A stretch of DNA of 62,145 nt from Victivallales bacterium (GTDB taxonomy: Bacteria; Verrucomicrobiota; Lentisphaeria; Oligosphaerales; Oligosphaeraceae), in contig JAFZAB010000164.1 of the NCBI GenBank assembly GCA_017548425.1, positions 1 to 62,145 on the forward strand, in the 5' to 3' direction. This document shows, in pieces, positions 52,187 to 62,008 of the stretch. The notes under the pieces were generated by a model. That model did not search any database and was not told the origin of the DNA. It was given only the letters and a program-made list of their open reading frames with translations. Position 1 is the stretch's first letter. Each line of letters begins with the position of its first letter. A program made the translations under genes and the position numbers.

Positions 52187-53902
52187 TTATTTCCGCCAGA
52201 ACGACGGGAGGAAGAGGACGAGAATTGTATAAAGTTCCAGACGGCCCGTGATCATCGTGATGGCCAGAAGAATTTTGGATATTGGGCGGAACCAATGGTA
52301 GTCTCCAGACGGGCCGACATGGCCGAAACCAGGGCCGATGTTGCTCAAAGCGGCGATGGAGGCCCCGAAGGCGGTTTTGACGTCGATAGTGGTTCCATAT
52401 GGCTTCGGTGTCGGTGCTGTCGAATCCGTCGATGTGATATCCCGTTGCGTTTGTTCAAGATCTGTATCCGCTTGCACGAGATTGGGTTCCGTCAATTGCC
52501 GATAGTGGGCGTTCGGACGGTATTCCGTGATGGTCAGCATGAGCGCGACGGCGATGAAAATGGCGATATAGCACAGGACGAAGGCGAGCGTCTTGGCGAC
52601 AAGCGGGTCGTCGATTCGTTCGCCGCTGAGGCGGACGGAGGCGATTGTGCGCGGATAGACGCAATGTTTGATTTCATTAATCAGATGCTTGCCGACAACG
52701 ATGAGCCGTGAGCATTTCATGCCGCCGGCCGTGCTGCCGCCGCAACCGCAGGGGAACATGAGCGCGCAGATGATGAGAATGGCGACGGGGCAGTTCCAAA
52801 GTTCGTAGTCGGACGTGCAAAAGCCTGTCGTCGAAGCGATTGTGAGGACTTGGAAGGCCACTATTCGCAGGTAGTTGGAAACGGTTCGCGGCAGGAAGGC
52901 GGGATCGCCTGTCACACTGATGACTTCTGGAGAGGAAAAATAGACAAGCGGCGTGATGATCAGAATGGAAATGACGACCATGCCTGTGAAGAAACGAAAC
53001 TCTTCGTCCGCGAAATAGGGAAATTTGCCTGTGAAGACGACTTTCAGCACAAGTGAGAAATTGCATGCGGCGACGAACATGATGGCGATGACGCTCCACT
53101 GGATGCCAGGGGATGAATAGTAGCCGATGCTGGCGGTCTTGTTTGAAAAACCGCCCGTGGCGATGGTGGAGAGCGCATGGCAGACAGAGTCGAACATGCC
53201 CATGCCGAAATAATGGTAGAGAACGCCGCCGAGAACGGTGAAGAAAAGATAGACTAGGGTTACGTAGAGGATGGAGCTACCGAGGCGTGGCGTGAGTTGG
53301 CCTCCATCTGTCTTCAAACCAGGCACTTCAGCATTGTACAACTGCGTGCCGCGACCGACGTTGAGCAACGGCAGGACGAGCAGGACGAAGAAGACGATTC
53401 CGACGCCGCCGAGCCAGTTGAGCAGGCAACGCCAGAAAAGGAGTCCTGCCGGAAGCGGGAGGTTGGCCGGATCGTGGTAGGGGAGTGATTCGACAATTTT
53501 CCCAAGCGGCGTGCCGTCGCTCGTGAGAAGGTCGTTGTTGATGACGGAGGCGCCTGTCGTCGTCAGGCCGGAGGCCGTCTCGAAGAAGGCGTCGTAGGTT
53601 GTAAGATTCGCGCATGTGATGAACGGAAGGGAGCCGAAGATCACGGCGACGAGCCATGCGAGGGCGACGGTCACGAAACCGTCCCGCGTGGAGCTTCCGA
53701 AATCCAGTTCGCCGCGTTTGCGTTCCGTCAGTTTACAGAGGATGTAGCCGATGACGAACGTCCAGACGGCGCATCCCGTGAAGCGATAGACCAATACGTC
53801 CGGATCGTCCATGATGAAGGCGACGGCGGATGACACACCCATTCCGAAGGAAAGGAATATCAGCAGCAGGGAAATGACATATAGGATGGCGCGATATTTC
53901 AT
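52187..53902 (-). CDS. trkH: Trk potassium transporter membrane subunit TrkH
   Basis: A 571-residue polytopic membrane protein with about ten or more helices and four P-loop-like repeats. Markers are FETASGLTTTGASV (first selectivity loop), FSNKTASIGYYSS and PCGCGGSTAGGMKCSRL, with Gly residues at each filter. TrkH conducts K+ into the cell under control of TrkA. The trkA gene lies 15 bp upstream on the same strand. It carries a loop with SNIGPGFGHVGPSGDYHW near the end, the fourth pore segment. Length is slightly above the usual 480-500 because of an insertion around residues 445-495. Confidence 0.93.
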   Translation of the reverse strand: MKYRAILYVISLLLIFLSFGMGVSSAVAFIMDDPDVLVYRFTGCAVWTFVIGYILCKLTERKRGELDFGSSTRDGFVTVALAWLVAVIFGSLPFITCANLTTYDAFFETASGLTTTGASVINNDLLTSDGTPLGKIVESLPYHDPANLPLPAGLLFWRCLLNWLGGVGIVFFVLLVLPLLNVGRGTQLYNAEVPGLKTDGGQLTPRLGSSILYVTLVYLFFTVLGGVLYHYFGMGMFDSVCHALSTIATGGFSNKTASIGYYSSPGIQWSVIAIMFVAACNFSLVLKVVFTGKFPYFADEEFRFFTGMVVISILIITPLVYFSSPEVISVTGDPAFLPRTVSNYLRIVAFQVLTIASTTGFCTSDYELWNCPVAILIICALMFPCGCGGSTAGGMKCSRLIVVGKHLINEIKHCVYPRTIASVRLSGERIDDPLVAKTLAFVLCYIAIFIAVALMLTITEYRPNAHYRQLTEPNLVQADTDLEQTQRDITSTDSTAPTPKPYGTTIDVKTAFGASIAALSNIGPGFGHVGPSGDYHWFRPISKILLAITMITGRLELYTILVLFLPSFWRK

Positions 53903-53917
53903 GACGGTGAGTGGAGG

Positions 53918-55279
53918 TTAGCCGAAATAAGGCTTGATTTGCTCTTCGGAGGCGGGCGTGACGATGGCCGCGACGACATCGCCCTCCTTTAATTCCGTGT
54001 CGCCGTTGGGGGTGATGACGTCGTTGCCGCGGAAGATCATGGCCAAAACGGCGGAGCTGGGGAGCGTGCTGTTGCGGAAATCCCGTAACGTCTTGCCGAT
54101 AAGCGTTGAAGACGGTTTGATGGTGAACTCCTTGAGGAAGGCCTGGAAGGCGAGCAGTCGGGAGTCGATGCGGACGGAGCTTTCCCCTATGAGCCTGAAA
54201 ATGGCATTGAGGGAGACAAGCGTCGTATTGAAGCCGCAGTCAATGACGTCCATGGCCGGCAGGATGGAGATGTATTCGGGCTTGTGGGTGACGGCGACGA
54301 CCTTTCGCGCGCCAAGTCGTTTGGCCAGAATGCAGCTGAGGATGTTCTTCTCGTCTTCTTCCTCAATGCCGATGAACGTGTCGCATTTGGCGATACCGGC
54401 CTCTTTGAGCACTTCTTCATCCGTGATGTCGCCATGCACGATCATGACGTCGTCCGGCATGTTGTTGAGAAGGTCTTCGCCCAACTGGTGGGAATCCTCC
54501 ACGAAACGGACCTCCGTTCCGTCTTCAAGTAGCTTGGAGGCAATGATTTCGCTGAGCCTGTTGGCACCCGCGATGATGACAAGCCGACGTTTTCGGTCCG
54601 GCTGTCCTTCCAGATAGTCCAAGAACTGTTCGACGTATTCCTTGTGGCCGGCGATGTAGAGTTTGTCGCCTTGGTAGATCATGGTGTCTGCGCGCGGAAC
54701 CATCAACTGGCGGTCTCGTACAATCGCGGCGATGCGAATTTCGCTGAGAAGCTGAGTGTTCGGTATGTCTTGAAGATGAACACCTTGCAGAGGAGAGGCG
54801 GATGTGACGACCGCCGTGATAAGCGTCGCGTCATGGTTGGAGAACTGGATGGTTTCCAAAATGACATGGCGTTTGAGAGATTCAAGGATGCTGTTGGCGC
54901 ATTCCGCCGGCGAGGAGAAGGCCTTGTCGATGCCGTAGAACTCTGGTTTGATGTTCAAATCGGCGTCGAAGGCCTCCATGGAATACAGGCGGCAGATGGT
55001 TTTCCGCACGCCCAGATGCTTGGCGATCATACACGCCAGAATGTTGGAGGCTTGGTCGCCGGAAACGGCGAGCAACATGCCCGCCTTCTGGATGCCTGCT
55101 TCTTCCATGATTTTGACGTTCGTGGCGTCTCCTGCAAGAGTCATGACATCCAATTTTTCATGGATGCGGGCAAAACCCTCCTTGGAGACGTCAATGATCG
55201 TGACGTCGTTTCGTGCGATGCTGAGTCGTTCCGCCAGCAACTGTCCAAGCTCGCCTGCGCCTATGATGATGATTTTCAT
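53918..55279 (-). CDS. trkA: Trk system regulatory subunit TrkA (two RCK domains)
   Basis: A 453-residue cytoplasmic protein. Two RCK repeats are visible, each with a Rossmann fold: MKIIIIGAGELGQLLAERLS at the N-terminus and LVIIAGANRLSEIIASKLLED near residue 230. The first half ends in an RCK-C subdomain (LMVPRADTMIYQGDKLYIAG) and the second in a similar one (GNDVITPNGDTELKEGDVVAAIV). The true start is MKIIII at 55279; a longer upstream frame reaches 56200 but runs antisense through aroD and is not coding. It sits 15 bp before trkH and binds NAD(H) or nucleotides to gate it. Confidence 0.94.
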   Translation of the reverse strand: MKIIIIGAGELGQLLAERLSIARNDVTIIDVSKEGFARIHEKLDVMTLAGDATNVKIMEEAGIQKAGMLLAVSGDQASNILACMIAKHLGVRKTICRLYSMEAFDADLNIKPEFYGIDKAFSSPAECANSILESLKRHVILETIQFSNHDATLITAVVTSASPLQGVHLQDIPNTQLLSEIRIAAIVRDRQLMVPRADTMIYQGDKLYIAGHKEYVEQFLDYLEGQPDRKRRLVIIAGANRLSEIIASKLLEDGTEVRFVEDSHQLGEDLLNNMPDDVMIVHGDITDEEVLKEAGIAKCDTFIGIEEEDEKNILSCILAKRLGARKVVAVTHKPEYISILPAMDVIDCGFNTTLVSLNAIFRLIGESSVRIDSRLLAFQAFLKEFTIKPSSTLIGKTLRDFRNSTLPSSAVLAMIFRGNDVITPNGDTELKEGDVVAAIVTPASEEQIKPYFG

Positions 55280-55441
55280 ATCTTCATGCCTTTTGGTCAA
55301 ATATCGTGTTATGGTTATAAAATTTAATATAGGAAAGAGATTTGACAAGAAAATCGCGGAATCAGTTGACTTTGTTCGTCCGTGGTTTACGTTTTCCATG
55401 TGGTTTTTCTTTTGTCTATTCATCGAAAAAGAGGCGATATT

Positions 55442-56224
55442 ATGCAGAGGACTTTCTCTCCAAAACGGAAAGGGCCGATGATTACGGCCATTATGACAGG
55501 CGAAACGCCCGAAGAGCTGATCGCTCAGATTCGCGGCGCGGAATTCGACGGCGCGGACGGCATCGGCATCGATTTGTCCCATCTGAAGCCTGAATTTCGG
55601 GAAGTGAAGGCATTGGAGCGGATCATCGGAACGGCATGCCTTCCGTTCATGTTCTTCTTCTACCGCAACGACTGCTGGAAGGCTTGCCCGACGGACGAAT
55701 CCCGCCAGGAGGTGTTGCTGAAGGCGGCCGAGGCGGGGGCGGCGTGCATCGATGTCATGGGCGATTTGTACAACCCGTCGCCGCGTGAACGCACATATGA
55801 CGAAAACGCTATCGCCAAGCAGAAAGAACTGATTGCGAAAGTCCATGAACGCGGCGCGGAAGTCGTCATGTCGTCGCATATGAGTGAGCCATTGACATCG
55901 TCGGAAGTGTTGGACCAGTTGCAGGAGTTCGAACGGCGCGGCGCGGACATCGTCAAAATCGTGACGACGGTGAACACGGAGGCGGAATTGCAGGAAGCCA
56001 TCAAGACGACCATGCTGCTCCACCATGAACTGAAGAAGCCGTTCATCCATCTGGTGAACGGGAAGTATTCGCGCTTCCATCGTTTCATGGGGCCTGTTCT
56101 GGGCGTGAACGTCTGCTTCGCCGTCCATCGCTATGATTTGCGTTGGCCGATGACGCAACCGACGGTCAAGGCGTTGCGTACCGTTGTCGATACCATGCAT
56201 TTCCAGCTAAGTGATTTTGACTGA
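55442..56224 (+). CDS. aroD: Type I 3-dehydroquinate dehydratase
   Basis: A 260-residue protein of the class I aldolase-type shikimate enzyme, which converts 3-dehydroquinate to 3-dehydroshikimate. The Schiff-base lysine is in ADIVKIVTT (Lys 172), and the catalytic histidine is in VVMSSHMSE (His 146). GADGIGIDLSHL forms the first substrate strand. Length fits the family (about 225-260). AGAGG is placed upstream of ATG 55442; an upstream extension to 55382 has no support. It is divergent from trkA and lies 24 bp before a membrane protein gene, with which it may be co-transcribed. Confidence 0.9.
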   Translation: MQRTFSPKRKGPMITAIMTGETPEELIAQIRGAEFDGADGIGIDLSHLKPEFREVKALERIIGTACLPFMFFFYRNDCWKACPTDESRQEVLLKAAEAGAACIDVMGDLYNPSPRERTYDENAIAKQKELIAKVHERGAEVVMSSHMSEPLTSSEVLDQLQEFERRGADIVKIVTTVNTEAELQEAIKTTMLLHHELKKPFIHLVNGKYSRFHRFMGPVLGVNVCFAVHRYDLRWPMTQPTVKALRTVVDTMHFQLSDFD

Positions 56225-56248
56225 GCGGAAAACAACGCGGAGAGTGTG

Positions 56249-56797
56249 ATGACGCATGTTTGCCAATACAAAATGACATCGACCGAGCTCAGGCGGGCGG
56301 TGTGCGCACGCCACAAGCAGGTTTATGCGTGGCATTGGCGGTTTGCGCATGTCTTCATCGGCCTGTTGCTTGTCGTCGGCTGCGGAATATCAATGGTTCG
56401 TGTGATGGAAGTTGGCTATGCTGAAGGGGCGACGCCGATGTTCCTTTCCATGTACGGTTTGTTTTTCCTGCTTGGGGTGATACTGCTTTGCTACAAGCAT
56501 GTTGCCGTCGTCGTGCAGTTGATGAACGCGAAAAAGAGCGGGCTGTTTGAAAAGGAATTCAAATACGAGACGTCGATGGATGGCATTGCCAGCGAGGCAT
56601 TTGGAACGGATGTCACGCTGGCGTGGCGAACATTCAGGCAGAATGGCGTCGAACGCGACGGCATCATTTTGATTCTGCCAGGCGGCGCGTTCCATTGGTT
56701 GCCGAAAGGCGGTTTTGAAAATGAAGCCGCATGGAATGAGACGGTTGAGATTGCTCGAAAACGACTCCCGAAGAATGACGTGGATTTAATCAATTGA
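56249..56797 (+). CDS. YcxB-like membrane protein
   Basis: A protein of about 182 residues with two hydrophobic helices (about residues 35-55 and 70-90) and a soluble C-terminal region. KYETSMDGIASE, LAWRTFRQNGVERDGIILILPGGAFHWLPKGGFENE is reminiscent of the YcxB C-terminal domain (a PH-like fold). ATG 56249 is preferred over GTG 56246 because GGAG is placed 5-6 bp away. It follows aroD by 24 bp, and the next gene starts 15 bp downstream. Function is unknown. Confidence 0.7.
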   Translation: MTHVCQYKMTSTELRRAVCARHKQVYAWHWRFAHVFIGLLLVVGCGISMVRVMEVGYAEGATPMFLSMYGLFFLLGVILLCYKHVAVVVQLMNAKKSGLFEKEFKYETSMDGIASEAFGTDVTLAWRTFRQNGVERDGIILILPGGAFHWLPKGGFENEAAWNETVEIARKRLPKNDVDLIN

Positions 56798-56811
56798 AAA
56801 GGAAGGTGCGT

Positions 56812-57864
56812 ATGTTGAACTGGTGCAGATGGTTGCTTGGGGGAATGGCGCTGTTGTGTGGAACGGTCAGCGCGATTGATTTTCTGAATTCGGACTCGAT
56901 TTGGGAGTTCACAGGGGAGAACACGGCGGGCGGAAGCGTCCGCTGTGAAATGGTTGACGCTCCCGAAAAGCCTGGTCTTAAGACATTGAAGCTGACGTTC
57001 CGCAAGAAAGAGCACAAGCAGGACTGGCTGGACGTCCAGTACAAGCCGCTTCCGACGCTTGACTGGAGCGCGGAAGATTTTGTGGTGCTCCCTTATTTTG
57101 CGGAGAAACCGAATATTCCGCTGTATGTCAAGATCATGGGCGACAACGCAACGAATCCGAATAGGGCGGTGATCGAACATCCATTGCCTGAAAAAGGAGC
57201 GGAACCACCGTCGGCCGGTCAATGGCACATGCTGAAGCTTCCTCTGCCAAAGGACACGAACATAAAGAAAGGCGTGAATACGATCAGCGTGTATTGTCCG
57301 ATGTTGGAGCAGAACGCGCTTCCATTGAACGAAGATGTGGTCTTCTACGTCGGTCTGGCCAAATACAAGATGAAGCCACGCGTTCCATGGCCGCCCGTGA
57401 AGGAAAAAGTGGCAAAGAAGTATCACGTTATATGGGACAGTCCTGTGACGGATGGTTCCCCATGGTTAAAAGTTAAAGACAGCAACAATCAGAATGATCA
57501 TGCGGCGGAATTCAAAGATGGTGCCATTTGTTTTGTTTCAACGGCGAATGGTTGGAACGAATTTACATGGTCGGATTTCACACGGCTGAAGCTGAAGCCG
57601 GAAACATTGTATCGCCTTGATTTTGATTATGATGTGACGGTTGATTTGAGCGGGCCTAACTGCATATTCTACAGTCTTATCCGTTGTGGAGAGCCTATCA
57701 CCAAGGATGTCGGTTGGCAACAATGGCTGGGCGGCGAAGGCCAGTCCGGCCATCGTTCGAATTTCTTCACGACAAAGGAAAATCTTGACTACAGAGTGAT
57801 TTTCGGCGTTCGTGACATGGGTGGCATTCGCATCCGCAATATTCGGATTGTGGAAATTCAATAA
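56812..57864 (+). CDS. Secreted hypothetical protein, carbohydrate-binding-like
   Basis: A protein of about 350 residues with a signal peptide (MLNWCRWLLGGMALLCGTVSA). The mature protein has two beta-sandwich-like regions: residues 25-190 (WEFTGENTAGGSVRCE, LKTLKLTFRKKEHKQDWLDV) and residues 205-350 (WDSPVTDGSPWLKVKD to the end, VRDMGGIRIRNIRIVEIQ). The second resembles CBM4/9-type modules. AGGAAGG precedes ATG 56812; a TTG 18 bp earlier is not preferred. The following GH42 gene starts 15 bp later, so it may act as an accessory binding protein (inference). Confidence 0.65.
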   Translation: MLNWCRWLLGGMALLCGTVSAIDFLNSDSIWEFTGENTAGGSVRCEMVDAPEKPGLKTLKLTFRKKEHKQDWLDVQYKPLPTLDWSAEDFVVLPYFAEKPNIPLYVKIMGDNATNPNRAVIEHPLPEKGAEPPSAGQWHMLKLPLPKDTNIKKGVNTISVYCPMLEQNALPLNEDVVFYVGLAKYKMKPRVPWPPVKEKVAKKYHVIWDSPVTDGSPWLKVKDSNNQNDHAAEFKDGAICFVSTANGWNEFTWSDFTRLKLKPETLYRLDFDYDVTVDLSGPNCIFYSLIRCGEPITKDVGWQQWLGGEGQSGHRSNFFTTKENLDYRVIFGVRDMGGIRIRNIRIVEIQ

Positions 57865-57879
57865 ATGGAGGCAAGGGAT

Positions 57880-60800
57880 ATGAATAGAATATGGTTGCTG
57901 ATGATTGTTTGCTGCGGCTGCCTGTTTGGGCAGGCCGTTGAAAAGGATGTGTATCTCACGGGCGGCTGGGGATGTGGCGGTTCCAAGGAAGTGCTGGAAC
58001 AATATGAGAAAGCGGGATTTACGTTGGCTCCGCATGGCTCGCTTCCGTGGCTGAAACGGAAGGATTTTCAATCAATCCATTGCGTTACGGGCCGTCCTCC
58101 CGCCGATGCGACGAAGCCGTTTGAGACAGCAGATGGAAAGCTGCTGAATTCCGTCGGGCTGTTCACCCACGTCAATTTCAACGCGCCGAGCGTGGAGAAA
58201 TGGTGGGAGGAATACGTGCCGCGCGTCGCGAAGGAGACACGCAATGCTGATCAAATCGCGTATTGGAAAGTCCATAATGAATTTGGTTTCCACAGCGGGG
58301 AGTTGTTTGACTACAGTGAAGGCTCCATTGCCAAATATCGTGCATGGCTGAAGAACCGCTATGGCTCCATTGAAAAATTGAACGACGGCTGGAAGACAAC
58401 ATGGGCCTCTTTTGACGTTGTCGAACCGCCGCGTAAGAATTTGGCGGACAATCTTGCGAATTGGCTGGAATGGCGTCGTTTCACATCATGGAATTTCGCG
58501 CGTTATTTCCGCGAGACGGGAGATATGTTGCGCAAAATCCTCCCGAATGCGAAAGTTTCCGACAATTTCTACATCACGCCTGGCCTCGACGGATGGGATT
58601 TGTTTGAATTGGCAAAACAGACCGACTACATGGCCATGGACATCTATGCCATTGGACGTTGGGACAATCTGATGAACAACATGGATATCGCGCGTTCGGC
58701 CGCATACGCATGGAAGAAAGATTTTCTCATGATGGAATACCACGCAGGGCCGAACAACTGGATTACGAAAGTCTATGATTGGCAATTATATACGGAAGCG
58801 CTTCTGGCGTGGGCGCGTGAATCGCGCGCATTGCAATGGTATATGTGGAATTCTGGCAAGAGCGGTCGCGAAGAGGGCATCCATGGTATTTTGGATTTGG
58901 AAGGCCGTCCGACAGAGCGCATGACGGCTGTCACGCGGATTTCTGCATTTGCGCAACGGTTTGCACCGTTGCTTAAGAGGGCGCATGTCATGCCCAAAGT
59001 CGCCGTCATCATCTCACAAGACAGTCAATATTATCAACGTGCTGTCGGAAAAGGCGTCTGGGATTACATGAACATGAACAACAGGCTTGGCCGCATGTTG
59101 GATTTGGCTGGCATTCCATATGTTTTCATAGATGCGGAGCAGATGAAAGAACAGAATCTGAATGAATACGACGTGCTGATTCTTGGTGCTGTTCCCGTCG
59201 TTTCCGATGCGGCCATGGCACGTTTGGACGAATTTGCGGAATCTGGCAAGGCTGTCGTCTTCCATTCGTTGGCGGCGACCATGAATGAATTCGGACAGAA
59301 ACGCGTTGGCAAGCAATATTTCCAAGAAGAATTGCTCAAGGCGGAGGACGGCAGGCTGTTCGCCTCCTATCCGCTGTTGGATGGAAACGGTGATTACATT
59401 GTTGAGACCATTGGCAACGGAAAGAAAGCATATTGCAGTTGGAGCTTGACAGGCATTGATACAAAGGATCGTGACGCGTTCCAAAAATTGGCGGACGCTT
59501 ACGCGGATATGCTGTTGAAGACAACTGGTTTGAAACCGTCCATCCATGTCGCATCCGATGGTCTGAGCCCAGCCTCAATCGACGTCCGTTTGCTTCGCGA
59601 CAAGAAGTTGAATATGTTGTATATTACGAAGACAGAACGTGTTCCGGCAAACGTGACGCTGACATTGAATGACTTCCATGAACCCACAACGGGATGGTTC
59701 TATGCTCCCGATACAACGGCTGTCAAGAAAATCGAGGGACAATTGGTGGACGGCAAGCTCCAGTTCAAGCTGGATTTGGCGGACAACGCAGGCAATGGCG
59801 GCATTCTGCTGTTTGGCGAATGGCAGCCGATTGTTGACATCGCTTCCGCTTCCGGACAGGATACATTCCGTCCGGGCGAAGAGACGGAACTGCTTGTCGG
59901 CGTGGTGAATATGGCTCCAGTTGCCGTTTCGGGTACGGTGCAGTTGACTCTTCCTGAAGGTTGGAAGGCTGTTCCCGTCAATGCCACAGCGGGAGGGGCA
60001 CGCTCCAGCGTGACCGCTATTGAAGCGGGACAGCGCGGACAAGTTGCGTTCAAGCTATCTGTTCCGCAAGATGCAAAATTGGATTTCTTCGCGTTTGAAA
60101 ATCCGATTACTGCAGAAGTGACGTTTACGGAAGGAGTTAACGGGACGCTTTCCGCCAAAATGCAGCCGTTCGTGAAACCGACGCTGGACATCCGCGTCGT
60201 GTATCATGACCAGATTCTGAATCCGTGGCAGGAACTGACGCCGCCGATCCTTCGTTGGGGATGGGATTCGGAAGTTCAGACACCGCCTCCGCCACCTATG
60301 GCCGTGCGCGGTGAAGTGGCTGCCATTCTTGAAATGGACGCGCGCGCGGATTTGATCGGTAAACCGTTGGAATTGTCGGTTGCCCATGAGGATGGGGCAA
60401 AGGGGAAAGTGTGGTTTGATGGAATGCAAGGTCAAGATCCTGTACGACCGTTGGAAAACGTCATGAAGGTGTTTTTCTTTCTGCCGAAACCTGGCAAATA
60501 CATTTTGACTGGGAAGGTAGGTGGCTTTGTCGAAAAGGCGGAATTTGAAGCCGCCGCTGGCACGGAGACAGCGCAGGGTGCGGTTTTCAGTCAGTGGAGT
60601 TTACATCTCCCGACGAAGGGGATGACAAGGATAGGGCTGGCTTCTCAGAAGGTATCGAAAGGTACGCCCGTGAAGGTTGAACTGTCTGACGAAGCCATGA
60701 AGGGCTGTAATCAGTTGTTGAAAATTGAACCGATGCGGACTGTGGAGATTCCGCATTCCCGAACCGCTGGCGGAATTGTGTTTAATGCAGATGCTCACGA

Positions 60801-61656
60801 AGACGGGACGGGCATCTATGTGTTCCAAATTAAACCTGAGAAGGGAGAGTCTGCGAATCTGGCACGCGCCATACCGCGTGTCTTCTGCGAGCAGCCGGAT
60901 GCCGACCACATGGTTGTCACAGGCGATTCATACAAGATAATCTTCAATACGGCGTTTGGCTGGATTGAGAAAATGCAGCTCAAGACGGCGGATGGATGGA
61001 GCGATTTTCTTGTCGAACGGACAGGGCCCGTGCTGACAACGATGGACGGAAAAATCGCAGGTCCCGAAACAAGTTCAGGAACGACATCGCTGACCTATAC
61101 GTTTTCTCCAGTTTCCGGCTATCTGGAATTCCAGCGTCCGTTGGATGACGACCATGTGTCCATTCGGGAACGCTGGACATTCGAGCCGAACCATATGAAA
61201 GTGGATATCCGCATGTTCAACCTCACGCGCGCGCCCGTGCGTTACCGTTCTCTTGTCTATGAAATCGGCACCAACGATAAGACGGCTCCTGTCTGGAAGA
61301 TATTCGACGATGACGAGAAGAATATTGATTCGGGACGTGTTGATAGCGGACGGATGGGACAGACGACAAAAGGCCAGACCATGATTTTGGATACGGATAA
61401 AGGGCCGTCTATGGCGGTGACGTTGCGTCGCTGTGCGCAAAATATGGCATGGGCCGCCATCAATAATACGGTGCAGCATGGGGCGGCTTTGACGAAGATT
61501 GATTTAGTCCGTAGTATTTCCGTCGATCCAGGCGATTTTATTCTGGCTGAATTCGACTGGTGGCCTTCGACGGATGGCAAGCCTGCGGTCGGTGATCCGC
61601 ATGTATTCGTCTATGCCATAGATTTCTTTGCCAAGAAAAAAGCAGAGAGTAAATAA
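57880..61656 (+). CDS. Secreted GH42-type beta-galactosidase-like enzyme
   Basis: A protein of about 1258 residues with a signal peptide (MNRIWLLMIVCCGCLFGQ). GH42 barrel: YWKVHNEFGFHSG carries the acid/base Glu (about residue 136), LDGWDLFELAKQTDYMAMDIY follows, and FLMMEYHAGPNNW has the nucleophile Glu (about residue 286). A Rossmann-like subdomain follows (YDVLILGAVPVVSDAA), then long beta-rich domains to the C-terminus. GH42 enzymes remove terminal beta-galactose, usually inside cells; secretion and the 500-residue C-terminal extension are unusual. GGAGGCAAGGG sits directly upstream of ATG 57880, so the earlier ATG at 57865 overlaps the site and is rejected. A terminator follows. Confidence 0.82.
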   Translation: MNRIWLLMIVCCGCLFGQAVEKDVYLTGGWGCGGSKEVLEQYEKAGFTLAPHGSLPWLKRKDFQSIHCVTGRPPADATKPFETADGKLLNSVGLFTHVNFNAPSVEKWWEEYVPRVAKETRNADQIAYWKVHNEFGFHSGELFDYSEGSIAKYRAWLKNRYGSIEKLNDGWKTTWASFDVVEPPRKNLADNLANWLEWRRFTSWNFARYFRETGDMLRKILPNAKVSDNFYITPGLDGWDLFELAKQTDYMAMDIYAIGRWDNLMNNMDIARSAAYAWKKDFLMMEYHAGPNNWITKVYDWQLYTEALLAWARESRALQWYMWNSGKSGREEGIHGILDLEGRPTERMTAVTRISAFAQRFAPLLKRAHVMPKVAVIISQDSQYYQRAVGKGVWDYMNMNNRLGRMLDLAGIPYVFIDAEQMKEQNLNEYDVLILGAVPVVSDAAMARLDEFAESGKAVVFHSLAATMNEFGQKRVGKQYFQEELLKAEDGRLFASYPLLDGNGDYIVETIGNGKKAYCSWSLTGIDTKDRDAFQKLADAYADMLLKTTGLKPSIHVASDGLSPASIDVRLLRDKKLNMLYITKTERVPANVTLTLNDFHEPTTGWFYAPDTTAVKKIEGQLVDGKLQFKLDLADNAGNGGILLFGEWQPIVDIASASGQDTFRPGEETELLVGVVNMAPVAVSGTVQLTLPEGWKAVPVNATAGGARSSVTAIEAGQRGQVAFKLSVPQDAKLDFFAFENPITAEVTFTEGVNGTLSAKMQPFVKPTLDIRVVYHDQILNPWQELTPPILRWGWDSEVQTPPPPPMAVRGEVAAILEMDARADLIGKPLELSVAHEDGAKGKVWFDGMQGQDPVRPLENVMKVFFFLPKPGKYILTGKVGGFVEKAEFEAAAGTETAQGAVFSQWSLHLPTKGMTRIGLASQKVSKGTPVKVELSDEAMKGCNQLLKIEPMRTVEIPHSRTAGGIVFNADAHEDGTGIYVFQIKPEKGESANLARAIPRVFCEQPDADHMVVTGDSYKIIFNTAFGWIEKMQLKTADGWSDFLVERTGPVLTTMDGKIAGPETSSGTTSLTYTFSPVSGYLEFQRPLDDDHVSIRERWTFEPNHMKVDIRMFNLTRAPVRYRSLVYEIGTNDKTAPVWKIFDDDEKNIDSGRVDSGRMGQTTKGQTMILDTDKGPSMAVTLRRCAQNMAWAAINNTVQHGAALTKIDLVRSISVDPGDFILAEFDWWPSTDGKPAVGDPHVFVYAIDFFAKKKAESK

Positions 61657-61670
61657 TCTTGCTTGGAACG

Positions 61671-61730
61671 CCATGTCTGGAGCTTGTAGAGTCATTTGAA
61701 GCTCCATGACATGGCAGAAAGTAGTTTTTT
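61671..61730 (+). terminator. Terminator after the GH42 gene
   Basis: CCATGTCTGGAGCTT (61671-61685) pairs with AAGCTCCATGACATGG (61699-61714) with one bulge. A TTTTTT run follows after 10 bases. It separates the GH42 gene from the structured region downstream. Confidence 0.7.
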
Positions 61731-61762
61731 GATGAAAAAATCAAAAAAATCGTCAAGATGAT

Positions 61763-61790
61763 TTGACATCGCCGAAAGCGGATGTAATTT
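61763..61790 (+). promoter_or_regulatory. Strong promoter P1 of a putative rRNA leader
   Basis: TTGACA (61763-61768) and TAATTT (61785-61790) are spaced 16 bp. The spacer contains GAAAGCGGATG, which recurs in P2 as GAAAGCGGTG. Confidence 0.55.
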
Positions 61791-61960
61791 AATCATCCGT
61801 CACCACTCGAGGGATGGGCAACCATCTGCAAGAGGGGGCATTTCAGATGCATTCACGGACGTTTTCCCGCAAGGGAAACAAAATGAGTTCATTATGAAAG
61901 CCGCGGGCCTCGCGGGAGGCTCCCGGCGTTGCCCTTTCTGAAAAAATCGCCTTTCCCGGC

Positions 61961-61988
61961 TTGCAAAAGCGGGAAAGCGGTGTAAAGT
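61961..61988 (+). promoter_or_regulatory. Strong promoter P2 of a putative rRNA leader
   Basis: TTGCAA (61961-61966) and TAAAGT (61983-61988) are spaced 16 bp. The shared GAAAGCGG/TGTAA block with P1 shows that the two promoters are related. Tandem promoters are common for rRNA operons. Confidence 0.5.
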
Positions 61989-62008
61989 AAGTGTCGTGAC
62001 GAAAAATC

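Noticed and set aside
55280-56200. N-terminal extension of TrkA on the minus strand
   Set aside because: It runs antisense through aroD and does not resemble any TrkA; MKIIII at 55279 is the natural start.
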